Origin: Fibrobacterota bacterium
Lineage (GTDB): Bacteria; Fibrobacterota; Fibrobacteria; UBA11236
Length of the DNA stretch: 64,000 nucleotides
Reading direction: 5' to 3'
Assembly: GCA_947482115.1 (NCBI GenBank)
Contig: CANKII010000003.1
Coordinates: 124,001-188,000 of the forward strand
Part shown: one piece after another, positions 18,313-25,472 of the stretch
Position numbering within the stretch: the stretch's first letter is position 1
How the letters are laid out: every line of letters starts with the position of its first letter
Translations under genes and position numbers: made by a program
The notes under the pieces: generated by a model
What the model was told of the DNA's origin: nothing
The model's database searches: none
What the model saw: only the letters and a program-made list of their open reading frames with translations

Positions 18313-19569
18313 TTATTGTTTGTGTTGAGACGTAATAGATTTCCGAATCACGAAATTCGGATTGTAAGGAAACACAGAAAGATTCCGGCCGCGAAGATCA
18401 AAGCCCCGACTGTGCGCATCCAAAGGAATCAATCTAAGACCATTGGCTCGAAGGCCGCGCAAGTTCGTAGTGGCGAGCAAGGCTTCCTGCACCCCTAAAT
18501 AAGTGCCTTTGCGCGTGAATGTGGCGGGCGATCCAGAGGATGTATTGTCGAATAGCAATGCAACTCCATAGCCGCTGAAACTGCCTGGAACCCAGGATTG
18601 GGCATCATTCACACCCCAAGTGAAGAAACTCTTGCAGGCAGGTTGGGCAAGGCAGATGCTCATTAAGGTCTTGTAGCCGTCGCGCTGAAGGGCAAGAAGA
18701 GCCGCGTCCGGCGCAGGGCTGGTCTGGATACGAACATCCACTTCGGTCAGTGAAATGCGAAGACCCAGCGCCGCCAAACGCTGAAAGTTTGTCACCAACT
18801 CGGAAGGAACCCAGGCGCCGTTGGAACCGCTTGTGCTCGGGCCGACATAGAAATGACATTGCAAGCCAATGACATCCACCAATCCCTTGCTCTTGAGACC
18901 CGACACGATGTTATAAACCATGTTGGATTTTTTCCCCATGCCTTCACAATCGTAATCGTTATAGACCAGCAGCACGGTGGAATCCGCACGGCGGGCGTAG
19001 GCGAAAGCCGAATCGATGTAGTCGTAATTGTGATTGGCGGCGTCGGTGAGCAACGCCCATTTGCTGTTCTGATCGGCGGCGAAGGCACCCGTGCCGGGGC
19101 GCATGCCGACACTGTCCCGGGCCACGGCCTCGTTCACGATGTCCCATTCGTTGATTTTGCCCTTGAAATGGGTCATGACGGCGTTGATGTATTTCTTCAT
19201 CATCCGGAAGGTCGAGTCGCGGGAGGGGGTGTAGCTCGTGCTGGAAAACCAGGACGGCATCTGCTTGTGCCAGAGAAAATTGTGGCCGCGCACGAACATG
19301 CCGCGCGCCACCCCGAAATTGACAATGGCATCAGCACCCGTGTAGCTGAAGCTGTTTTCGCCGGTCATGATGCTTCCGAACTTCATGGCGTTTTCACAGA
19401 CGATGCCATTGAACTCGCGGTTCAATGTCGTGTCATAAACAGCGGGACTCCCCGGGAAAGTGACCGCCGCTCCTATGTGAATCCCACGTGCATCGGCAAG
19501 AGTTTTCAAAGTTTGGGCGCTCGTCTGTGCAACGACAACCAGTCCGAGTGAAATGAGAAGGTGTTTCAT
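18313..19569 (-). CDS. Secreted GH10 endo-1,4-beta-xylanase (copy 2)
   Basis: Paralogue of the downstream gene. I chose the ATG giving MKHLLISLGLVVVAQTSAQ, a good signal peptide, over the ORF-track start 11 codons earlier. The acid/base Glu is in NEWDIVNEAVARDS, the nucleophile Glu in ISLTEVDVRIQ, with VRGHNFLWHKQMPSW between. A longer loop after VARDS separates it from copy 1, which may change substrate access. The tail RGFDLRGRNLSVFPYN resembles that of copy 1. It has no obvious Shine-Dalgarno, and it is divergent from the PAP2 gene. Confidence 0.94.
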   Translation of the reverse strand: MKHLLISLGLVVVAQTSAQTLKTLADARGIHIGAAVTFPGSPAVYDTTLNREFNGIVCENAMKFGSIMTGENSFSYTGADAIVNFGVARGMFVRGHNFLWHKQMPSWFSSTSYTPSRDSTFRMMKKYINAVMTHFKGKINEWDIVNEAVARDSVGMRPGTGAFAADQNSKWALLTDAANHNYDYIDSAFAYARRADSTVLLVYNDYDCEGMGKKSNMVYNIVSGLKSKGLVDVIGLQCHFYVGPSTSGSNGAWVPSELVTNFQRLAALGLRISLTEVDVRIQTSPAPDAALLALQRDGYKTLMSICLAQPACKSFFTWGVNDAQSWVPGSFSGYGVALLFDNTSSGSPATFTRKGTYLGVQEALLATTNLRGLRANGLRLIPLDAHSRGFDLRGRNLSVFPYNPNFVIRKSITSQHKQ

Positions 19570-19644
19570 GAATAAGGAAAGTAACGCATTTGGCCATACC
19601 ACGCAGCAGGAAAAGATCCAAAAACCTGTTATCTTAGCAGACCA

Positions 19645-20487
19645 GTGAAATCTTGTACAATTTGGGCATTATTGGGGTTGATGAGTACCACCACTCTTTC
19701 TGTTCTGGCGGAAGAATCCCCCCTCCATCTTTCCCTGCCTTATGAGACCAGCTTGCTTGCCATGGGACTTGCCGGCCAAATTCTTGGCCAGTACAGCCTC
19801 AATGAAATGACCCCGGTCCGTTCAAGTGATTTGAATAAGTCGGATCTGGCCCCGTGGGATCGTTTTGCAGCCGGTCGTTACAACAAGACCGCTTCCTCCG
19901 CCAGCGATGTACTGGTGCTCGCCGTGGGCGGCTCCATGTTTTGTGTGGATGCATGGGAAAAAACCCGTTCGCAAATTACATGGACTCCGGTGTTGCAAGA
20001 CGGAATCATTCTCGGAGAAGCCATGACGTGGGCCGCAGCTTTGAGCCTCAATGTGAGAGCCATGCGTTTGCATCCGCGGCCCTTTGTTTACGACTCCACG
20101 AATGGTTCTACAAGGAGCGATCGCGAAGCGCCGGAAGCGGCAGGCAGTTTTTTTTCCGGGCACGCCTCGGCAGCATTTGTGGGCGCAGCTTATCTTGCCA
20201 CGGTCTATCCCCTGCGGCATCCTGAATTTCAACATCCCGGTTTGTTATGGGCCGGCAGTTTAACGGCAGCTTCCACAGTTGCAATTTTACGCGTGGCGGC
20301 GGGGAAACATTTTCCATCCGACGTGGTTGCTGGAGCCGGAGTGGGAGCCTTGCTCGGCTGGGGATTTGCAAAAATGCACGAGTCCCACAATGCGGACTCA
20401 AAGAACTCGTGGTTCTTTAATGCGTGGCCGTCACTGGAAGGCGACGGCTTTGCGATTCAGGCCGTCAAACCTTTGGCTGCCTTGTAA
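19645..20487 (+). CDS. PAP2-family phosphatase with signal peptide
   Basis: A 280-residue type 2 phosphatidic-acid phosphatase. The GTG start is supported because it gives the signal sequence KSCTIWALLGLMSTTTLSVLA; the next ATG would cut into it. The three PAP2 motifs are present: RLHPRPF, SFFSGHASAAF with the transition-state His, and LRVAAGKHFPSD with the nucleophile His and its Asp. Several membrane segments follow. It likely dephosphorylates a lipid phosphate on the periplasmic side. Its end overlaps the convergent aminotransferase by 31 bases. Confidence 0.87.
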   Translation: MKSCTIWALLGLMSTTTLSVLAEESPLHLSLPYETSLLAMGLAGQILGQYSLNEMTPVRSSDLNKSDLAPWDRFAAGRYNKTASSASDVLVLAVGGSMFCVDAWEKTRSQITWTPVLQDGIILGEAMTWAAALSLNVRAMRLHPRPFVYDSTNGSTRSDREAPEAAGSFFSGHASAAFVGAAYLATVYPLRHPEFQHPGLLWAGSLTAASTVAILRVAAGKHFPSDVVAGAGVGALLGWGFAKMHESHNADSKNSWFFNAWPSLEGDGFAIQAVKPLAAL

Positions 20488-21761
20488 ATATTCTCGAACA
20501 AGCGCGGCAGCTTTTCGGTGGGTGTGGCGGAAAAAGCCACGCGCAAAATGCCGCCGAAGTTCACCGTCCCGGTGGAATACTCCGCCAACAAATTTTTCCG
20601 CAAGACCTCGGTATCCACTTTCACAGGCTTGATGCACATGAAATAACCCGAGTTGAATGGCAACGCCGTAAAAGCCTCGCTGTATTCCGGATGTGACGCA
20701 AGGATTTCCTTCACCGCCTCATAACGTTTCTTCAAAAGATCAAAGGCACGCTTCTTCTCCGCTGCATAACCGGGTGAAGACCAGGCCGCAAGTAACAGCG
20801 ATTGCGCAGGATGCGAACTATTCGAAATGTTGCCGCGAATGGCTCCGCCGGTTTTGGCCTCCAATGCCTCATACAACCCTGGCGTTCCACCTTGAATTCC
20901 ATAGGTCATGAAGCCGACGCGGAAACCCCAGACATAATCCTCCTTGGTGGCACCGTCGATTTTCACCGCCAACAAATTCGGATGGGCATCGCACAGCGGC
21001 GCAAAGATGGATTCTTCGTACACACCTTTTTCAAACACCAATCCGAAATAAGCGTCGTCGAGAATCGCGACAACTTTGTCTCCCGCTTCAGCAGCCTGCG
21101 TCAACACCGAAACAATGGCCGCAGCCTCATCCACAAGCGGCGTATAACCGGAAGGGTTGTTGGGAAAATTCAAACACACAATCTTTTTCCCGCCACGCGG
21201 CCCTTGATTCAATTTGGCGCGCAGGCCTTCGACGTTAAACTTTCCGTCAGCAGTGAAGGTGGGAAAGGTTTCCAGTTCCGCGCCATAGGCGAGATTGAAA
21301 ATCAGGTCATAATTTTCCCAGTACAAATCGGGAAGAATGATTTTATCTCCCGCATCGCAAAACAAATACGCGGCCATGGACAGCCCATGCGTCAGCGCCG
21401 AGCAGACTACGGGTTGGCTGAACGTTTTGGATTTCAGTCCCGGACTTTTCTGGACGATCATTTCCTTCCACAGTTTGCGAAGATCGGGTCGACCCGGACT
21501 GGGCGCATAAGTGAAGGCGTTGGCTTTCGGCAATTTGATGGCTTCGGACAAACTCGGCAGACAAAGCGGACTTCCGTCTTCCTCAAGAGCGATGCCGATG
21601 GTGGCGTTGATCTCCTTGCCATTCGCCTCGGCGGATTGCGAAAGCACTCCGAGCTTGGGAAAATAAATGGCCTTGCCGCGTTGGGACAGCATCTCCAGCA
21701 CCTGGGGATGCGAAGGCGTGATGAGATCGTTGAGTTGTTTTGCCTGGGGATCGAGAGACAT
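20457..21761 (-). CDS. Class I/II PLP-dependent aminotransferase
   Basis: A 434-residue fold-type I aminotransferase. FPNNPSGYTP is the substrate-carboxylate loop, AILDDAYFGLVF binds the PLP pyridine, and the Schiff-base Lys is in IDGATKEDYVWGFRVGF, which also supplies the Arg. The N-terminus includes TYAPSPGRPDLRKLWKE. The donor is probably an aromatic or acidic amino acid, though this subgroup is not well defined. It stands alone on the minus strand. Confidence 0.85.
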   Translation of the reverse strand: MSLDPQAKQLNDLITPSHPQVLEMLSQRGKAIYFPKLGVLSQSAEANGKEINATIGIALEEDGSPLCLPSLSEAIKLPKANAFTYAPSPGRPDLRKLWKEMIVQKSPGLKSKTFSQPVVCSALTHGLSMAAYLFCDAGDKIILPDLYWENYDLIFNLAYGAELETFPTFTADGKFNVEGLRAKLNQGPRGGKKIVCLNFPNNPSGYTPLVDEAAAIVSVLTQAAEAGDKVVAILDDAYFGLVFEKGVYEESIFAPLCDAHPNLLAVKIDGATKEDYVWGFRVGFMTYGIQGGTPGLYEALEAKTGGAIRGNISNSSHPAQSLLLAAWSSPGYAAEKKRAFDLLKKRYEAVKEILASHPEYSEAFTALPFNSGYFMCIKPVKVDTEVLRKNLLAEYSTGTVNFGGILRVAFSATPTEKLPRLFENIYKAAKGLTA

Positions 21762-21860
21762 GATAAAACTCCGTGCCTTGGTACCGTATTGCCTTGGAAG
21801 GGGGGAAATGTAGTCAGCATCCCCTTACAGGTGCGCCCTTTCCTAATATCTTAACCCCAA

Positions 21861-22628
21861 ATGTCCCCCGGAAAATATTTGTTGCTGGCATTGGCCGGAA
21901 TCCTCGCCGGAGCGCTGAATTCCCTCGCTGGCGGAGGCGGTTTTGTCACGCTTCCGACCTTGATGTTCACCGGGTCCACTCCGATTCTGGCGAACACCAC
22001 CGGTACCGTGGCCGTTTGGCCCGGAATCCTTTCCTCCCTGTTCGCCTATCGCCGTCATTTGATCGGACGCTCTTACCCGCTGGTTTCATACACAACCCTC
22101 GCTGTTATCGGCAGTACTCTTGGAGCCTGTCTATTGTTGATGACGAGTAACCGGTTTTTTCTCGCCGTGCTTCCCTATCTCCTGTTGATGGCCACCTTGC
22201 TGTTCGCATTTGGAGGTCGGGTGACGGCATGGGCCTTGAGTCACAAATCCGAAAGCGGAGAAGAATTTCCGGCTGTCATCTCGTATTCATTGCTCTTCCT
22301 CATCGCGGTGTATGGCGGGTATTTCGGTGGCGGCATGGGAATCATGACACTGGCTTTGCTCGCGGTCATGGGCATGAAAAATGTCCATGAAATGAATGCG
22401 CTGAAATCCCTGTTGACCATGATGATCAACGGCGTGGCCGTGGTGGTCTTTCTGGCGACCGGAAAAATGGATTGGATACCCGGCCTCGTCATGATGGGAG
22501 GCGCGGTGGTGGGCGGCTATTCGACGGGACGATTCTCGCAATACGTTCCGCAGATCTGGCTGCGTCGCTTCATCATTGCCATTGCCTCCGGGATGACTCT
22601 GTATTATTTCCTGCATTCGCGCGGTTAG
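21861..22628 (+). CDS. TauE/SafE-family membrane exporter
   Basis: A 255-residue membrane protein with about eight helices. LAGILAGALNSLAGGGGFVTLPTL is the family signature near the N-terminus, and a related glycine-rich AVYGGYFGGGMGIMTL appears in the second half, reflecting the internal repeat of this family. Members export sulfite, sulfoacetate or related sulfur anions; the substrate is not evident here. The 3' end overlaps the convergent RDD gene by 56 bases. Confidence 0.87.
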   Translation: MSPGKYLLLALAGILAGALNSLAGGGGFVTLPTLMFTGSTPILANTTGTVAVWPGILSSLFAYRRHLIGRSYPLVSYTTLAVIGSTLGACLLLMTSNRFFLAVLPYLLLMATLLFAFGGRVTAWALSHKSESGEEFPAVISYSLLFLIAVYGGYFGGGMGIMTLALLAVMGMKNVHEMNALKSLLTMMINGVAVVVFLATGKMDWIPGLVMMGGAVVGGYSTGRFSQYVPQIWLRRFIIAIASGMTLYYFLHSRG

Positions 22629-23094
22629 TCTTTCGAAGCGTAATCACAAGGGTTTTCGAGAGCCGGTCATGCCAACCTCTCGGCTTTCCATCGCTCATTA
22701 AAAAAGAAAAAGCCTCGAAGGGAATGAAGCGGCAAAGGGTTCTCAGGATGGCACGCCACAAAGTCAAATCACGGCCGTCATCATTGATGGCCTGTGTGGA
22801 CGTGACCCACTTGCCAAGAGTTTTTCCAGAAATCCATTCCTGCGGGATGTAGTAGGCCAGCATCATCCCGAAGCTAAGCCCATAGGCTCCCCATCCCTGC
22901 AGGAATTTTTCAAAACCCAGTGAGTTCAAAACAGAGCCCACAATCGCGGCAAAGCCGTAAAAAAAAGCCGTGTCCAAAATCAGGTTTACCAGCCGCTGAC
23001 TGATGGAGGCCAGCTCCACCTCTTCCCAGCCTTCCCGATTTTCCACTTCCTTTTCTTCCACCCGATCCAAGTCGGGATTGGAGCTGATGCTCAT
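22573..23094 (-). CDS. RDD-family membrane protein
   Basis: A 173-residue protein with an acidic N-terminus, ASISQRLVNLILDTAFFYG (first RDD helix with its Arg and Asp), and a second helix pair around LSFGMMLAYYIPQEWISGKTLGKWV. The late WRAILRTLCRFIPF and GWHDRLSKTLVI complete the domain. RDD proteins are poorly characterised and some act as ion antiporters. The start overlaps the cupin stop (ATGA), so the two are co-translated. Confidence 0.82.
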   Translation of the reverse strand: MSISSNPDLDRVEEKEVENREGWEEVELASISQRLVNLILDTAFFYGFAAIVGSVLNSLGFEKFLQGWGAYGLSFGMMLAYYIPQEWISGKTLGKWVTSTQAINDDGRDLTLWRAILRTLCRFIPFEAFSFLMSDGKPRGWHDRLSKTLVITLRKTNRANAGNNTESSRRQWQ

Positions 23095-23534
23095 TTTTTC
23101 TCCTCCACACTTTTTACGGTATTCGGTTTTCCTTCTTCGCCCGCATAAAACGCCACGATTTTTAACGGCTCCGTTCCCGAATTTTTTCCGTTGTGCAGGA
23201 CGTTCATGGATTCCACGAAAGCCTGCCCCGCTTCGAACCGCAAAACCGTTCCGCCTTCAATCTCCAAAGTCAGCTTGCCCGAAAGGATGTATCCGAAAGC
23301 CGGAACGGTATGCTTGTGCCATCCTGTTTCCTTGCCGGGGGGGATTTCTACTTTCAACGCCGTCACTTCGGGCTTGTCGGTTTTCAGATATTGAACCGGC
23401 TGTTCTGCCACGGTCTTCCTGGTTTTCAGGAGTTCCGTGCTTTTGATATCCGCCTCATATCCGTGGTCGCTTCCCAGTGCAAACCCGGATACAATCGACA
23501 CCACGGCGCAGAATTTCAAAATCACTTTTTTCAT
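23091..23534 (-). CDS. Exported cupin-domain protein
   Basis: A 147-residue single-cupin protein with signal peptide MKKVILKFCAVVSIVSGFALG. The cupin metal site is seen in GWHKHTVPAFGYILSG and the second box in GQAFVESMNVLHNGKN, giving the usual His ligands. It should act in the periplasm, perhaps binding a metal or a small ligand. It is first in a two-gene unit with the RDD protein. Confidence 0.82.
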   Translation of the reverse strand: MKKVILKFCAVVSIVSGFALGSDHGYEADIKSTELLKTRKTVAEQPVQYLKTDKPEVTALKVEIPPGKETGWHKHTVPAFGYILSGKLTLEIEGGTVLRFEAGQAFVESMNVLHNGKNSGTEPLKIVAFYAGEEGKPNTVKSVEEKK

Positions 23535-23592
23535 ACGAATCTCCCGGGTTCCTGAAGGAAAGATACTTGGGCATTATATTTAAGTTCGACCC

Positions 23593-24030
23593 ATGTATTC
23601 ACGAATAATCTTATCCCTTTGCTGCGCCATTTCCGCCTTCGCTGCGGAATCTTCCGGCGTTCGTCATTTTTCTCCGCCCACGGGAGCGGACAGCCTGCTG
23701 GAAGCCAATCCCATTACATTGCCCGTTGTGAAACCCGCCGACCTGCAGACGGCGCTAAGTCCCGTTCCCCAACCGGCTGGCAAGGATACAGTCGCTTCGA
23801 CTGCCTCCACCACCGTATTTCAAATCCAGGTCGATGCGCTTTCCGATCTGGATGCCGCGCAGGCGCGCAAGGCTGTTGTGGAACAGGCCGTGGGGGATAA
23901 AGTCGACGTGATTTTCGATCCGCCTTATTACAAACTGCGCATCGGAAGTTTTGCCACGCGACAGGAAGCCGAGGACAGATTACTGGATTTGGCGGAGAAG
24001 AACGTGCAGGGTTTCGTCGTCCGGCAATAA
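23593..24030 (+). CDS. Secreted SPOR-domain protein
   Basis: A 145-residue protein with signal peptide MYSRIILSLCCAISAFAA, a Pro/Thr-rich linker, and a C-terminal SPOR domain (residues 78-145, VFQIQVDALSDLDAAQ to YYKLRIGSFATRQEAEDRL). SPOR domains bind denuded glycan strands at the division septum. No membrane anchor is present besides the signal peptide, so it is probably periplasmic. The partner or role beyond septal binding is unknown. Confidence 0.82.
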   Translation: MYSRIILSLCCAISAFAAESSGVRHFSPPTGADSLLEANPITLPVVKPADLQTALSPVPQPAGKDTVASTASTTVFQIQVDALSDLDAAQARKAVVEQAVGDKVDVIFDPPYYKLRIGSFATRQEAEDRLLDLAEKNVQGFVVRQ

Positions 24031-24039
24031 AATCAAACG

Positions 24040-24061
24040 GAGATTCCTAAACCGGAATCTC
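24040..24061. terminator. Hairpin between convergent SPOR gene and dapF
   Basis: GAGATTCC and GGAATCTC form an 8-bp stem with a six-base loop in the 30 bases between two convergent genes. It has no strong T-run on either side, so its strength as a terminator is uncertain. Confidence 0.5.
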
Positions 24062-24897
24062 TAAGTCGAGATCTCCCCGCGAAACACTTCCACTGCCGGC
24101 CCCGTCATCAATACGGAACCTTCACCGGAATATTCCAGCAGCAAATCTCCGCCGGTCAAATGAATGGTCAGCTTGTCCCCTGTGAGACCAAGCTTGCGGC
24201 CAATTACCGACACAGCTGCGGCACCTGTGCCGCAGGCCCATGTTTCTCCGGAACCCCGCTCCCAAGTGCGTTGAATCACCTCGGATGCCGAAAGAACCTG
24301 CACAAATTCCACATTGACCCGATGCGGAAACCACGCATGATGTTCAAGCTTCGGGCCGATTTCCTCCACGGGAAAGCTCGCGACATCGTCCACGAAGATG
24401 ACGCAATGGGGATTACCCATGGACACTGCGCTGAACTCCAACTTGCGTCCGGAAATTTCAATCGTCTTTCGCAAGACCTGCGGTTCGTCAAACGTGGTGG
24501 GAATATCTCGTCCGTTGAAAACGGGAACGCCCATGTCCAGTTGCACCGTTTCAGCATGACCTGCGGCATCGCGACCGGTGATGGTTGCCCCGCGCAAACC
24601 CGCGCCAGTCAAAAATTGAAACGAATTCTTGCCGGGGGCATAAGTGTCATGCACATACTTGGCCACGCAGCGCAAACCGTTCCCGCACATTTCGGACTTG
24701 GAACCGTCGGCATTGTACATCTCCATCTCGGCATCCACACCGGGAGAAGGCTTGATGAGAATCAAGCCGTCGGCACCGATGCCGAAACGGCGGTGGGAAA
24801 TGGTTTGGGACAAGGCCACGGGATCCGCCACCTTTTCGCGAAAGGCATCCACGTATACGTAGTCGTTTCCCGTTCCCTGCATTTTAATGAATCGCAT
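24061..24897 (-). CDS. dapF: Diaminopimelate epimerase
   Basis: Converts LL- to meso-diaminopimelate for lysine and peptidoglycan. The two catalytic Cys are in SEMCGNGLRCVAKY and ETWACGTGAAAV, and GTGNDYVYVD is the conserved N-terminus. I start it at MRFIKMQGTGNDY, which has GGGGAT upstream, rather than 12 codons earlier as the ORF track does. That gives about 278 residues, the normal length. It follows the LptE-like gene by about 29 bases on the same strand. Confidence 0.95.
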   Translation of the reverse strand: MRFIKMQGTGNDYVYVDAFREKVADPVALSQTISHRRFGIGADGLILIKPSPGVDAEMEMYNADGSKSEMCGNGLRCVAKYVHDTYAPGKNSFQFLTGAGLRGATITGRDAAGHAETVQLDMGVPVFNGRDIPTTFDEPQVLRKTIEISGRKLEFSAVSMGNPHCVIFVDDVASFPVEEIGPKLEHHAWFPHRVNVEFVQVLSASEVIQRTWERGSGETWACGTGAAAVSVIGRKLGLTGDKLTIHLTGGDLLLEYSGEGSVLMTGPAVEVFRGEIST

Positions 24898-24926
24898 GAT
24901 ATCCCCAAAATAAAAATGCGCGGGCG

Positions 24927-25436
24927 TTACCACGCCAAAACGGTATTGTCCAACACCACACTGACCAGTTTGTCCACTGCCCGCTGGCGCGCCGTGGTTT
25001 CGGTTTCCCCGTTGTCCGGGGCGTAAGCCCCATAACCCGGCACATGTTCGTCGCGATACAAAGTGTCGCCCTTGATCTTGTCCACGAACAGTACCTTCAT
25101 CAAAATATCCACCCGGAAGGTTGTGACTTTGTCTCCCGAGGTGCTTTGCGGCGACTGGGAGTATTGCGTCAGGACACCAAAGAGTTCGACATCCGCTCCT
25201 TCATTCACCTGTTGAAGATTGCTGCGCTGCCGGAAACCGTCCTGCAAACCCCGGGTGATTTGATCGGCCAGGGACGGTTCGAGGGTTTGATTTTCGACGG
25301 GATGAATGACCAGCTTGTGCAAATGCGATGGAAGCGTGGTGCCGGAAAAGCTGTAGCACCCCGCCAGCCCTGCGACGGAAATAAGGGACACGAGTCCCAC
25401 AACACTGAAAACAAGGAAGCGGCGCATGGAATTCAA
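24927..25436 (-). CDS. LptE-like LPS-assembly lipoprotein
   Basis: A 169-residue lipoprotein: signal sequence then lipobox LAGC at about residue 27. The mature start YSFSGTTLPSHLHKLVIHPVEN and the pattern of a short beta-alpha fold with DADI-like strands (ADVELFGVLTQYSQ, FRVDILMKVLFVD) fit LptE, which plugs the LptD outer-membrane LPS channel. The C-terminal AVDKLVSVVLDNTVLAW matches the final helix. It sits between the exonuclease gene and dapF on the same strand. Confidence 0.75.
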   Translation of the reverse strand: MNSMRRFLVFSVVGLVSLISVAGLAGCYSFSGTTLPSHLHKLVIHPVENQTLEPSLADQITRGLQDGFRQRSNLQQVNEGADVELFGVLTQYSQSPQSTSGDKVTTFRVDILMKVLFVDKIKGDTLYRDEHVPGYGAYAPDNGETETTARQRAVDKLVSVVLDNTVLAW

Positions 25437-25472
25437 AATAACCAGATCCTTCGAATCGGATTGCCCAAGCTA

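Noticed and set aside
20802-21854. Plus-strand 350-residue ORF over the aminotransferase
   Set aside because: Shadow frame; the minus-strand PLP enzyme motifs are intact and the plus-frame protein is Arg/Gln-rich without motifs.
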